A DNA stretch of 64,000 nucleotides from an uncultured Pseudomonadales bacterium (GCA_958296295.1 OY282460.1:1-64000); one strand, 5' to 3'; shown: positions 34,762 to 44,733, counted from the first letter of the stretch. Notes: generated from the letters alone by a model not told the origin. A program made the numbers and translations.

Positions 34762-36490
34762 TCAACGGTCTTCGGCATTGCCATCCTCGTCGTCGAGCCA
34801 GAAGGGCTTCCCAGATTGGTACGGGTGACTATCTTGTTCGCAGGGCGAACGCCGGTCGATCAAGCCGAAGCGTTGCACTGGACAGGCCAGCCGACGTGCC
34901 TTGGCGGCAACTCGTTCGGCGGCAAGGCCCATCAAGGTCGTGCCGCCGGTGACGTTCACGCAAACGCTCGCGCCAACGAGATACTCCTCCGCGGCCGTGG
35001 CCAGACGCTCTACTTCTTCCGCTCCACCGCCGAACGGGTCTTTCACTTGGAGGCGCTCGATGCGGCCGCCATACTCCGCTTGGCCCAACGCTTCGGCGAT
35101 CGCGCCTTGGGTTTCCTCCGAACAGATGGCCAAGCACAAGGTAGGTTCATCCTTCACGCGGCACGCCTGAATCGCGCTGAACAGCACGCCGGGGCGCAAT
35201 CCGACTGGAGTGACCAGCACCACTTCGCCGTCTGAGCCAAGCTCCAGAGAAAACATTGGCGCACATCTCAACACCTCACTCCAATAGCGAAGGACGTCCC
35301 TGCGGCTCTTGTGGGACTGGTGCTTGGCACCGACGAGGACCTCGGGACGCATCCCTTGGTGCGCGAAACCGTTTCGCAGTCCACTGATCTGGTTCCAGAA
35401 CTTGCCCAAGGCGCGCTGCTCGGTGGTCAGTTTGTTCACCAGAATGGGGGGTTTCGGTGAGCTTTCCTATTGCACCAAGCCGGTTGGCGGCGACACCGCG
35501 GACCTTTTCGTAGTCCAGCCAACCTTCCCTTTGGCCCAAGCACCACACCGCCCAAGAGACGGCCCACTCGCTCATCAGCCGCAGCGCCGTGGCGGTGTTG
35601 CCGTGTTTCAACAGACTGTCGATCACTCCCGCCTGCCGCGCGAGTTCGTTTTCCGTAAGCGCAATCCGCTGCTTCCAACCCTCTCCCGAACTCGGCTCTG
35701 GCAGCATGTGGCGTTCGAGCGTCTCGCCAAATTGCGCAACCAGTTCATCCGCCAGCGGCAAGCCGTGCTCTCTCTTCAGCACCTTCCTTAGAGGTTTGAG
35801 GTGCGCCTTTCGTATCTCTTGCGCCATCCGGCCCAACTCGAGAGGCAGGCCGGAGAGATAGGCTTCCGACAGCAAGCGCAGATCCTGCGTGACTTTTCGG
35901 GACCAAGGGCCATTCTGCTCGCCACCAAGAGCTTGGGCGATCGGCAGCGCGCTACCGGTGTCGTGCAGCACCTGCAAAGCATGGACCCAACGCGGCAACT
36001 CCAACAGCGGACGCAAGTCGAGGAATGGGCTCGGCGCATCGCTGTTGAGCATCCCGTAGTAAGCGCCGCGGACCGACACGCCCCGCAGCGCGGCCAAGTA
36101 GAGAACGCCCACGTAGGCAAGGAACGAAAAGTGCCGGAAACCGTGCGTAACGTCCACGGTTAGGTCGGCGTTAGGAGGAACGGCACTGGCAATGGCGGCC
36201 ACGAAATCGTTGATGCCCGCTTGCGTGTCCGCGCCCGACACGTCAACGACCTCCGTTCGGCAGAATTGGCCCAAGCCCTCCTCGAGAAGCGGCCAGCTCG
36301 CCTGCCTCGCCTCTGGCGTACACAGGGCCAACACGCGGTCTGGTCGCTCGTGTTCCGGCAACAGCTGGAACAACGCAATGGGAGCGATCTTGGCCTCCCA
36401 CTCTCTTTCGTTGAACGCATACAACGTCGGCTGCGGGTTGTTGCCCAAAACCGTCAACAGCACATGCTCCGTCTTCGACCTAGTCAGCAC
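34762..36490 (-). pseudogene. CARF-HEPN-CARF CRISPR ancillary protein, one-base frameshift
   Basis: The GTG at 36490 opens a frame beginning MLTRSKTEHVLLTVLG. Residues 8-150 are a CARF domain of the Csx1/TM1812 (DxTHG) group: LTVLGNNPQPTLYAF, RVLALCTPEA and DVTHGFRHFSFLAYVG at about 113. A helical part follows, then HEPN with FWNQISGLRNGFAHQGM (R-x4-H near 371). The C-terminal 190 residues form a second Rossmann domain with VVLVTPVGLRPGVLF and VNVTGGTTLMGLAAE, like CARF domains of the Card1/DUF1887 group. The frame breaks in a run of six C (G6 at 35446-35451 on the plus strand); dropping one C joins the halves into about 575 residues. CARF proteins are cyclic-oligoadenylate sensors of type III systems, yet only type I-E genes are present. 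The break may be an error, decay or a phase switch. Confidence 0.75.
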
Positions 36491-36950
36491 TTCGTGCGCC
36501 ACGTCGGAAGCCTCCTTCACGCACTGCCGCAGCAAGTCGACTTCTGATGCTGTCAACATCCGGGGAGCGGGCGAGGTACCGAGCCTCCGATTGAGTAAGG
36601 CAATCGAAGGCGTGGCCGAAGTGCTCGCGCCACCAGCCTTCGAAGTCCGCACCGTGCTTTCGCTTGAGCTCATCGAGTTGCTCCTTGGTCGGGCTTAGTT
36701 TGGCTGAGTATGGTTTGCCAGTCAGCCCTACGGCACCGACCACTTCTCCGCCATGCGTCTCCAGCCAACCGCGCAGGTTGGCCAGCGTGCCGCCTTGACC
36801 GATGAAGTCGTCTACTACCACATGGGCCTGACCTTTGGCGACGTTGCCTCGGAAGGCCGCTTGGAAGGGCGGATGTGGATGTCCGAGATTTTCGACGAGG
36901 AGGACGAGGAACTCATGGAAGCGGTAGAGGGTTCGACCATCTTCCCGGAC
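36480..36950 (-). pseudogene. Phosphoribosyltransferase-domain remnant coupled to the CARF gene
   Basis: The open frame holds the PRPP loop HVVVDDFIGQGGTLANLRGW and then VVGAVGLTGKPYSAKLS, FEGWWREHFGHAFDCLT and SEARYLARSPDVDSIRSRL, which are typical of type I PRTase-like proteins found beside mobile and defence genes. The N-terminal half is missing: upstream of the loop the frame runs into a TAG near 36958 with no good start. GTG at 36821 gives 113 residues. The CARF gene's GTG lies inside its last codons, so the two were translated together. Function unknown. Confidence 0.6.
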
Positions 36951-36957
36951 TAGGATC

Positions 36958-37605
36958 GACTAAAGCGGCGCCTGCGCCAACCAACATCCGGCGACGTCAA
37001 GTGGGCCGCATCTCTACCCGGCGGCCACATCGACAACCGCTCCGGTGCATGCGGCGCTGGCATTGGATCCCGGTGTTCCCGCAAGCCGTCGATGTGAACT
37101 CGGCGACTGCTCAATGACCATGGTTTAGCTCATCGAAAATCGGGGGCGGAGGCATAGGGCCTCGCGGTGGAATGTCTAGTTCCAAGCCTCCAAGAGCAGC
37201 AAATCTACTGCGAATCGCGTCCGCCAGATTAGGCGACCGCTTTGGCCCGCTGTCCGTGCCGCTCGCGTTTGCGCTCGTTGGCGCCTGTTTCTTGGACTCC
37301 ATGCGCTAGACCAGCCTTGTCGCGCCGAGAACGGTGCGACCGTACCACACAATCGTCGCACGGCCTGAAGGAGGCCAAGTGCGCCCAAGGCCACCGCTTG
37401 GCAGTTCGCGTTCGGCTTCGTCGGTTCGGTTGCAAGCGCTTGACGCCCCGCCAGTGCCGGGGCAGCATGTGCTCCGTTCTGAAGAACTGCGATTTCGTGA
37501 TCCGCATGGCGACTTCCCTTGTCGGTTCGCCTAACCGGCCAACCTCACTTGGTGTCAGCACGCCTCAACCATCCACGCCGCGCACAAAGCCAGTGGAGCA
37601 GATCG
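36958..37605. other. Intergenic stretch upstream of cas3, with one small ORF
   Basis: About 650 bp. Apart from the 63-codon ORF on the minus strand no gene is supported. It should contain the cas3 promoter, but no convincing -35/-10 pair was found. Confidence 0.4.
37111..37302 (-). CDS. Small hypothetical protein (possible antitoxin)
   Basis: A 63-residue protein. The part ADAIRSRFAALGGLELDIPP followed by RGPMPPPPIFDE reads like the conserved tail of short antitoxins that pair with PIN-domain toxins, but no toxin gene lies next to it. There is no strong ribosome site. It may be a remnant; both its reality and its role are uncertain. Confidence 0.35.
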   Translation of the reverse strand: MESKKQAPTSANASGTDSGPKRSPNLADAIRSRFAALGGLELDIPPRGPMPPPPIFDELNHGH

Positions 37606-40344
37606 GTGACTAGCGTCGACATCTTCGACTTCTGGGGCAAGGCGCAACCCGAGCCGACCCAACAACACGAGTGGCATCCGCTGGTCTTCCACTGTCTTGA
37701 CGTGGCGGCGGTCGGCCGGCAACTCTTGAAGCGGCACCGGGCACTCTCCGACCGCCTTTGCAGCTTGATGGGCGTAGAGGGAGCCGAGTTCGCGCGGTTG
37801 GCGACTTACCTGCTCGCCATGCACGACATCGGCAAGTTCGCCAAAGGATTCCAAGCGAAAGCGCCAAAGCACTATCCGCGATGCTTCGACGACACGCCGG
37901 AGAGCTTCCAGTACGACCATGCCTCCGGCGGCTTCGAGCTATTCGAGGCCGACCACCGGCTGTTCTCCGTGCCGGACAGCGCAAGACGAAGCTGGCGTTT
38001 CTTGCTATCTGCCGTAACCGGCCACCACGGTTCCCCGCCAGCAACCGACCTCCTCAACCGACCGACGCTCATCCAACTGCGACGGAGCTTCGGGGCGGCT
38101 GGCATCGAGGCTGCTCGTCAATTTGCTACCGACATGCACACACTGTTCGACGTACCGGCCAGCCGACTTGGCACCGACGTCAAGAACATGGGGCCAGCTT
38201 CCTTCGCTTTTGCCGGTGTAGCGGTGTTGGCGGACTGGCTTGGTTCCAATCAGGAGTGGTTTCCCTATGAGAGTCGCGACACCTTTGCGCTGGAGGATGG
38301 CGGTAGCGGCTCGGTCGACTTGCACCGCTATTGGTCCGAAGCGCAAACCAAGGCGTCACTGGCGCTGAAGGAATCCGGCGTGTTGCCGGCTTCCACGCAG
38401 CCGCACCTTAGCTACCGCGCCTTGATCGCGGATGCGCACCCGAGCCCGATGCAGGAGTGGACGCGGTGTGTTGACATTCCAGAAGGCCCCGCGTTGTTCA
38501 TGATCGAGGACGAAACAGGTAGCGGCAAAACGGAAGCGGCGGTAATGCTCGCGCATCGGCTAATGGCGGCCGGCAAGGCCGACGGCATCTATGTGGCCCT
38601 GCCAACGATGGCAACCGCCAACGCAATGTTCGATCGCCTCGCCGCCACCTACCGCAAGCTGTTCTCGCAGAGGGGGCAGCCGTCCATCGCTCTTGTGCAT
38701 GGCGCACGCCAAATGCACGACGGATTTCGGCAGGCGATGCTGCGCGGGGGACGGAACGAAGCCCCCTATTCCGCCGGTGACAGCGAGGCGAACTCTGAGA
38801 CTACGGCCTCTTCTGCCTGCGCCGCTTGGCTTGCGGACGACCGACGACGAGCGCTCTTGGCCGATGTCGGCGTGGGCACGGTGGATCAGGCGTTGCTGTC
38901 TATCCTCCCCAGCCGCCACCAGTCGTTGCGGCTGCTAGGCCTCATGGGGCACGTCTTGATTCTGGACGAGGTACACGCCTACGACGCCTACATGCAGCGC
39001 GAGATCGAGACGTTGCTGGAGTTCCACGCCGGGCTTGGAGGGAGCGCCATCCTTCTCTCGGCCACGCTGCCGGAGGTGGTGCGTAAAAGGCTGGGTGCCG
39101 CGTTCGCCAAAGGGTCTGGGAGTGTTCACCCACCCTCCGAGGATGTTGACGGCAGCTATCCACTGGCCACAGTCCACAGCCTTGAACTTTCGACCGAGAC
39201 GCGCGTACCCGGGCGCGCCGACCGGGCACGAACGCTGCCCGTGCGTTTCCTGCGCACGGAACAAGAGGCGTATGACGAAGTGGTCGGAGCCGCCGGCAAC
39301 GGCTTGGCCGTTCTCTACATCCGCAATTCGGTGGATGACGTGTTGGAGGCCTACGCCGCCCTCACGGAGCGCGGATTGGATGTCGACATCTTCCACGCCC
39401 GCTTTGCGTTGGCCGATCGGCTGAAGATCGAGGGCCGTGTCGTCAAGACGTTCGGGAAAGACAGCACTTGCCGGCAACGCGCCGGCAAGGTGCTGGTGGC
39501 AACTCAAGTCGTTGAACAATCATTGGATCTGGACTTCGATGCGATGGTCTCCGACCTCGCGCCTATCGACCTGCTGATCCAACGTGCGGGCAGGCTCTGG
39601 CGTCACGAACGACCAGAACGGCGAGGGTCGCCGGAACTGGTCGTGGTCAGCCCGGCCGCAACGAACGATGCGGCGGCGGACTGGTTCAGCGAGCAGTTCC
39701 ACCGAGCGCAGTACGTCTACAAAGCGCACGCCCATCTTTGGCTCACTGCCAAGGCGCTGGAGGACGCCGGCGCCATCGACAGTCCAGCCGGGTTGCGCTC
39801 GTTGATCGAAGCCGTCTACGGCGCGGGTGTGGAGGCGCAAGTGCCGCCCCGTCTTCAAGCTGTGTTCTTGGATGCCGAAGGGCGAGAGAGTGCGGAGCGC
39901 GGCGTCGCCAACACCGGAACGCTGAAGCTTCGTTCGGGCTATGTGCACGACGGCGGCGCTTGGAGTCGAGACATCGCCACTTCAACGCGCCTAGTTGATG
40001 ACCCGCAGGTCACCCTTCGACTCGCGGTTGTTCGCTCGGGTTGTGTGGAACCCTACGCGAAAGCCGCTGACGAGCATTGGCGCGCTTGGCGGCTGAGCGA
40101 GGTGAATGTTGCCCGACGGCGCGTGACCGGCGAGGCGATTCCAGCGGAGCATGTCCAGGCGGCGAAGGAAGCCAAGGCTGATTGGGGCCCCTATGATCAA
40201 GATAAAATACTGATATTGCTGCAAGAAAGTGATGGAAAATCGGTTGGTTCGGCGGTCTGTGGCAACGGCGGCACGAAGCCGGTAGCAATCGAATACGGCC
40301 CAACGGGGTTGTCTTTCGCGCCCGTGGCCTCATATAGCTCTTAG
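37606..40344 (+). CDS. cas3: CRISPR-associated helicase/nuclease Cas3 (type I-E)
   Basis: A 912-residue protein with an N-terminal HD nuclease (HPLVFHCLDVAAVG at about 26; MHDIGKFAKGF near 71) and a superfamily-2 helicase: Walker A EDETGSGKTEAAV near 300, DEVHAYDAYM near 453, SATLPEVV, and motif VI as IQRAGRLWRHER near 655. Cas3 is recruited by Cascade to the R-loop and degrades the non-target strand processively. The GTG at 37606 is preceded by GGAG nine bases away. It is 366 bp upstream of cas8e. Confidence 0.95.
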   Translation: MTSVDIFDFWGKAQPEPTQQHEWHPLVFHCLDVAAVGRQLLKRHRALSDRLCSLMGVEGAEFARLATYLLAMHDIGKFAKGFQAKAPKHYPRCFDDTPESFQYDHASGGFELFEADHRLFSVPDSARRSWRFLLSAVTGHHGSPPATDLLNRPTLIQLRRSFGAAGIEAARQFATDMHTLFDVPASRLGTDVKNMGPASFAFAGVAVLADWLGSNQEWFPYESRDTFALEDGGSGSVDLHRYWSEAQTKASLALKESGVLPASTQPHLSYRALIADAHPSPMQEWTRCVDIPEGPALFMIEDETGSGKTEAAVMLAHRLMAAGKADGIYVALPTMATANAMFDRLAATYRKLFSQRGQPSIALVHGARQMHDGFRQAMLRGGRNEAPYSAGDSEANSETTASSACAAWLADDRRRALLADVGVGTVDQALLSILPSRHQSLRLLGLMGHVLILDEVHAYDAYMQREIETLLEFHAGLGGSAILLSATLPEVVRKRLGAAFAKGSGSVHPPSEDVDGSYPLATVHSLELSTETRVPGRADRARTLPVRFLRTEQEAYDEVVGAAGNGLAVLYIRNSVDDVLEAYAALTERGLDVDIFHARFALADRLKIEGRVVKTFGKDSTCRQRAGKVLVATQVVEQSLDLDFDAMVSDLAPIDLLIQRAGRLWRHERPERRGSPELVVVSPAATNDAAADWFSEQFHRAQYVYKAHAHLWLTAKALEDAGAIDSPAGLRSLIEAVYGAGVEAQVPPRLQAVFLDAEGRESAERGVANTGTLKLRSGYVHDGGAWSRDIATSTRLVDDPQVTLRLAVVRSGCVEPYAKAADEHWRAWRLSEVNVARRRVTGEAIPAEHVQAAKEAKADWGPYDQDKILILLQESDGKSVGSAVCGNGGTKPVAIEYGPTGLSFAPVASYSS

Positions 40345-40710
40345 AGCGAGGGTTCCCTCTCCTAGGGGATGGACCGATGGTTGCCGTGAGGCGGCGACTT
40401 ACTGCTTGACGCGTTCCTTGCGAAGTGGGCGAGGACTACTTTAAGATGGTAGCCGTTAGGCGGCCCCAAGAACTTTCGGAAGAACTTAAAATGGAGCGCG
40501 AAGAACAGAACGCGGTAAAGTGGGCATGCAAGAGCACTCTTGTCCGTACGACCCAGGAGCGCAGTGGCTGTGTCGAACGTATCTCAGAGGAGCGGTCTGC
40601 GGAAGCGTCCTTCACTCGACGGTGGGTCTTGCGGGCAGACGATAACCCACCAAGCGGGGAAAGCACAGATCTCCCCTTGCGCTAGGCCCTAGAGAGAAGC
40701 AGGCGACCAC
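40345..40710. other. Gap between cas3 and cas8e
   Basis: A 366-bp gap. An 86-codon ORF at 40425-40685 (MGEDYFKMVAVRRPQEL...) has a biased, charged product with no recognised family and a weak start. The gap probably holds a separate promoter for the Cascade genes; nothing definite was seen. Confidence 0.4.
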
Positions 40711-42354
40711 ATGTTCAATCTCGTCAAGGAACCTTGGCTGCCGGTTCAGCGCCGCAGCGGGGCCATCGACTGGATTGCGCCATCGCAGATCAACGAGCGC
40801 GAGGACGACCCTATCGTTGGCTTCGCGTGGCCTCGACCGGACTTCAACGGGGCCGCGCACGAGTTCCTGATCGGGCTCCTCTCTACCGCCGCGGCACCAC
40901 CGGACGAGGCTGATTGGGAGGAGTGGTGGCACAAGCCTCCGACACCAGCGATGCTCGAGGCAAGATTCGCTCGCCACGCCCATGCTTTCAACCTTGACGG
41001 CACCGGTGCCCGATTCCTACAGGACGTCGACCCGCTCGACGGAGCCGATACCAAATCGGTGGGCGCGTTGCTTATCGACGCACCGGGCGCACAGACCCTC
41101 CGCAACAATGCGGACCTGTTCGTGAAGCGAGGAGGGACGACCGCGCTGTGCCGCGCGGCTGTGGCCATGGCTCTGTATACGTTGAGCGCCTATGCGCCAA
41201 GTGGCGGGGCTGGTCATCGCACTTCGCTGCGCGGAGGTGGGCCAATGACCACGCTGATTGTCGCGGATCACGAGCGAGCCGCCACCTTGTGGGGCCGCCT
41301 CTGGCCGAACGTCGAGACGCAAGAGGAAATCGCCGATCGCGCGACGGAAGCAACGCGCGCCTATGACGACGCATTGGTGTTTCCTTGGCTCGCGCCCACG
41401 CGCACGTCACAAAAGGCGGGCGGCAAATCCACATCGCAACCCGACGTCCACCCATTGCAGGTGTACTGGGGCATGCCGCGCCGGATTCGCCTGCAGTTCG
41501 AGGCCGCCGAAGATCGACCTTGCAGCCTCACTAATTCCAAGGATGCCGTCGTGGTGGCGCAGTACCGCACTAGGAACTACGGCGTCAACTACGTCTCCGA
41601 GACGTTCTCCCATCCGCTTTCGCCATACTACAAGCAGAAGGAAAGCGCCCCAAGCTTGCCGGTCCATCCTAAGCCGGGCGGCATCAGCTATCGCCTTTGG
41701 CCTGGGCTCGTGTGTCGCACCGCGGATGGACTCGGCAACCCTGCTCAGGTGGTACGGCACTGGCCCGGGAAGCGCGTTGGCGACGCCCGAATCGTGGCGT
41801 TCGGTTACGACATGGACAACATGAAGGCGCGCGCTTGGATTGAAGGCGAAATGCCGGTCTGGCACTTGGACGCTACTGTCAGCGACTTCTTAGGCAAGTT
41901 CGTCCAAGAAGCGACGGCCGGCGCCGAGACCGCTTCGCGGCTGGTCACGAACGCGGTAAAGTCCGCGCTCCATGATTCGCCGAAGGGTGCGCCGGGCGAC
42001 TACCGCTTCATTGCCGAGTTCTTCTTCCGGGAAACCGAACCGCAATTTCTTGTGGCCTTGAAGGAGGCGAGACGGCTGATCGAAGGCAACATTGAGGCCG
42101 CCGATCCTGCACGGGCCGCACGAGAGAACTGGCTCAAGGAGATGGCCAAAGCCGCACGCAAACTGTTTGCCCAATTCGCGCCGATGGACAACTTGGAAGA
42201 TCGAGACATGAAGCGGCTTGTGAAGGCGAGTTTCTTCCTTGACTTGGCGCTACGTGGACACGGCAAGGATGGCCGCAGGGTGTTCAAGGCTCTCGGCATT
42301 CCGTTGCCGCAGAAGGGACGAAGCGGCAAGGCGCACGAAGTGGAGGCTGCATGA
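40711..42354 (+). CDS. cas8e: Cascade large subunit Cas8e (Cse1/CasA)
   Basis: A 547-residue protein beginning MFNLVKEPWLPVQRRSGAID, the standard Cse1 start. GGAGHRTSLRGGGPMTTLI near 170 and FGYDMDNMKARAWIEGEMP near 365 are family marks. It recognises the PAM, helps unwind target DNA and recruits Cas3. ATG overlaps cse2 by four bases. Confidence 0.94.
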   Translation: MFNLVKEPWLPVQRRSGAIDWIAPSQINEREDDPIVGFAWPRPDFNGAAHEFLIGLLSTAAAPPDEADWEEWWHKPPTPAMLEARFARHAHAFNLDGTGARFLQDVDPLDGADTKSVGALLIDAPGAQTLRNNADLFVKRGGTTALCRAAVAMALYTLSAYAPSGGAGHRTSLRGGGPMTTLIVADHERAATLWGRLWPNVETQEEIADRATEATRAYDDALVFPWLAPTRTSQKAGGKSTSQPDVHPLQVYWGMPRRIRLQFEAAEDRPCSLTNSKDAVVVAQYRTRNYGVNYVSETFSHPLSPYYKQKESAPSLPVHPKPGGISYRLWPGLVCRTADGLGNPAQVVRHWPGKRVGDARIVAFGYDMDNMKARAWIEGEMPVWHLDATVSDFLGKFVQEATAGAETASRLVTNAVKSALHDSPKGAPGDYRFIAEFFFRETEPQFLVALKEARRLIEGNIEAADPARAARENWLKEMAKAARKLFAQFAPMDNLEDRDMKRLVKASFFLDLALRGHGKDGRRVFKALGIPLPQKGRSGKAHEVEAA

Positions 42355-42923
42355 ATAGCAAAGAGCATCTTGACGTTGGGGCGGTGGCGGAGGCGTGGTG
42401 GCGCCGCCTCGTGCCATCCGATGACGGAACAAGGCCCCCAGAGGGATGGCAACGGGCCGCACTGGCGCGGTTGCGCAGAGCGACGACGCACTTGGATGTG
42501 ATGACGGAGACCCATGCCCTACGACTGTTTCAGGAGCTTCCTCGTTACCCCGAGGATCGCGTAGCGGTTCTCGCCGGCGTCTTGGCCGTCGTCCGCAAGA
42601 ACGGCCACCACCCCATCACCCGTGTCTTGGGGCGCGAGGAGTTGGACAAAGCGGAATCCGCAACGTTGTCCGAGAGCCGGTTTCGCCGTCTCTTGCAAAC
42701 CCCAGACCACGAACTACTGGATCCGATGCGCCGCCTGGTTCGCCTCGCCAAGGGGGCGGCGAATGTCCGTCACCTAGCGGCGTCCATCCTCTATTGGGGG
42801 GATGGCAAGAAGAAGCAATGGGTTTTCGAATACTACGGCGCATCGTCCGCTAGCCGTTCGTCATCCCCGCCAGACCAAGCCGCTACGGGGGCGCACCTGA
42901 CACCTCAAGGAGACACTCAATGA
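42351..42923 (+). CDS. cse2: Cascade small subunit Cse2 (CasB)
   Basis: A 190-residue helical protein with VAEAWWRRLVPSDDGTRPPE, ALARLRRATTHLDVMTE and RLLQTPDHELLDPMRRLVRL. Two Cse2 copies form the belly of Cascade and steady the R-loop. It overlaps cas8e and cas7e by four bases at each end, so the operon is tightly coupled. The tail after about 165 is low-complexity. Confidence 0.92.
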   Translation: MNSKEHLDVGAVAEAWWRRLVPSDDGTRPPEGWQRAALARLRRATTHLDVMTETHALRLFQELPRYPEDRVAVLAGVLAVVRKNGHHPITRVLGREELDKAESATLSESRFRRLLQTPDHELLDPMRRLVRLAKGAANVRHLAASILYWGDGKKKQWVFEYYGASSASRSSSPPDQAATGAHLTPQGDTQ

Positions 42924-43978
42924 CAGATTTCCTGCAATTGCACCTGCTCACCGCCTACGGCCCGTCCAATCTCAACCGCGACGATACCGGCCGACCGAAG
43001 AGCATCGACTTCGGCGGCGCACCCCGCATCCGAGTGTCCTCGCAGAGCTTGAAGCGAGCTTGGCGCACATCGGATGTGTTCAAGGAGAAGCTCGAGGGGC
43101 ATCTCGCTTCCCGGACCCAGCGTTTGGGGCAGGACGTCTACCGACATCTGATCGATGCGGGAGCGGCGGAAGACCAAGCGCTTTCCATTGCGCGGAACGT
43201 AGCTGGAACCTTCGGGAAGATTCGCAAGGACAACGACAAAGACCCGACCTTCATCGAACAGCTGGCCTTCGTCTCGCCCGAAGAACAGACAGCTGCCCTC
43301 GTGCGTGCTGATCGGGCGCTGGCTGGTGACCCGATAGAGAAACCGGAACACGAAAACCTCCTGCACAAGACGGATTCAGCGGCGGACATCGCCATGTTTG
43401 GGCGCATGCTCGCCGACGCTCCGAAGTTCAACCGGGAGGCGGCGGTGCAGGTGGCGCATGCGTTCACCACCCACCGGGCCATCGCCGAAGACGACTACTA
43501 CACGGCGGTTGACGACTTGAAGTCGCGCGACGAGCCCGACGACGCAGGCGCGGGATTCGTTGGCGTGCAGGAATTCGGCGCCGGCGTTTTCTACATCTAC
43601 ATCTGCGTTGACACCGATCTGTTGCTGAAGAACCTCGGTGACGACAAGCCAGTGCGCGACAGTGCCTTGGCAGCTCTAGTGGAAGCGGCTGCGACAGTCG
43701 CGCCCAAGGGCAAGCAAGCCAGCTTTGCCAGCCGCGCTCGAGCGTTGTATGTGCTTGCGGAGAGAGGGTCGGCGCAACCTCGGAGCCTCGCCGCTGCCTT
43801 CTTGAAGCCCATCGGTGGCGATGACTACGCGAAGAGTTCCATTGAAGCCCTAGACAAATTCCGCGAGCGACTTGACGCCGCGTATGGCCCCTGCGCGGCC
43901 GACCGTCGCACGATGGATTGCGTAAGGGAAGACGGTGGCGGCAGCCTTGCCGAGCTAGTCGAATTCGCCGTGAGCTAA
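42920..43978 (+). CDS. cas7e: Cascade backbone subunit Cas7e (Cse4/CasC)
   Basis: A 352-residue RAMP protein: TDFLQLHLLTAYGPSNLNRD at the start, FGGAPRIRVSSQSLKRAWR near 33, and a thumb region with GDDKPVRDSALAALVEAA. Six copies coat the crRNA spacer. Conserved Cas7e order and length. The gap to cas5e is five bases. Confidence 0.95.
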   Translation: MTDFLQLHLLTAYGPSNLNRDDTGRPKSIDFGGAPRIRVSSQSLKRAWRTSDVFKEKLEGHLASRTQRLGQDVYRHLIDAGAAEDQALSIARNVAGTFGKIRKDNDKDPTFIEQLAFVSPEEQTAALVRADRALAGDPIEKPEHENLLHKTDSAADIAMFGRMLADAPKFNREAAVQVAHAFTTHRAIAEDDYYTAVDDLKSRDEPDDAGAGFVGVQEFGAGVFYIYICVDTDLLLKNLGDDKPVRDSALAALVEAAATVAPKGKQASFASRARALYVLAERGSAQPRSLAAAFLKPIGGDDYAKSSIEALDKFRERLDAAYGPCAADRRTMDCVREDGGGSLAELVEFAVS

Positions 43979-43983
43979 AGACC

Positions 43984-44733
43984 GTGCGCTTCTTGCTGTT
44001 CACACTCTACGCGCCGATGGCCTCCCTTGGGGAGATTGCCGTCGGCGAGCGACGCATGGGCTGGGCGAGGCCCGGGCGGTCCGCGGTGCTCGGACTGGTG
44101 GCCGCGGCACAGGGTTGGGAACGCGCCGACCGAGACGCGCACGCCAATCTGGAAGCATCGCTCCACTACGCGATCAGGACCGATTCGCCCGGTCGGCCGT
44201 TGGTGGACTACCACACCGCGCAAACGCCCAAAGCGCGCCGGGGAAGAATCTTCGAGACTCGGCGACAGGAGTTGAGCGCGGATGATCTCAACACCGTGCT
44301 ATCCACCCGAGAATGGCGGACGGATGCTTGCTTCACGGCGTGCCTATGGACGCGCACAAGTGGTGCGGTAGACCTCGACGAGCTAGCGAACGGCCTGCGG
44401 TATCCATGCTTCGTGCTGTATCTCGGCCGCAAATCAGCCCCGCTGGGGCTGCCGCTCAATCCCACAATTGTGCAGGCGAATACTCTTGCTGAGGCGCTTG
44501 GCCAACGGCAGGCCAACGCAGAAGAACGGCGGATACTGGAACAGATAGGCGCTGGCGAACAAGCGTCCACGCAGGTGGCCTTCGACGCCGACATCGACGA
44601 CGAACTCGTCGGCGATAGCAGCAACGCTCGGGACGAAAGACGACGCGACAGAGTCGTTGACCGCGTGCGCTGGCAATTCGCTGATCGGTTGGAACGGGTA
44701 GTGGACATAGGTGGGATGCGGAATGACGAGTGA
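43984..44733 (+). CDS. cas5e: Cascade subunit Cas5e (CasD)
   Basis: A 249-residue RAMP protein from a GTG at 43984: RFLLFTLYAPMASLGEIAVG, then RMGWARPGRSAVLGLVAAA and YPCFVLYLGRKSAPLGLPL, typical of Cas5e, which binds the 5' handle of the crRNA. A longer frame from 43918 exists but would overlap cas7e deeply. It overlaps cas6e by 11 bases. Confidence 0.92.
   Translation: MRFLLFTLYAPMASLGEIAVGERRMGWARPGRSAVLGLVAAAQGWERADRDAHANLEASLHYAIRTDSPGRPLVDYHTAQTPKARRGRIFETRRQELSADDLNTVLSTREWRTDACFTACLWTRTSGAVDLDELANGLRYPCFVLYLGRKSAPLGLPLNPTIVQANTLAEALGQRQANAEERRILEQIGAGEQASTQVAFDADIDDELVGDSSNARDERRRDRVVDRVRWQFADRLERVVDIGGMRNDE

Noticed and set aside
36753..36953. Plus-strand ORF of 66 codons with an acidic tail (EIFDEEDEELMEAVEGS)
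   Set aside because: It is antisense to the PRTase remnant, whose PRPP loop is clear; no upstream signals.
40425..40685. 86-codon ORF between cas3 and cas8e
   Set aside because: Weak start, biased composition and no recognised family; kept only as part of the gap description.
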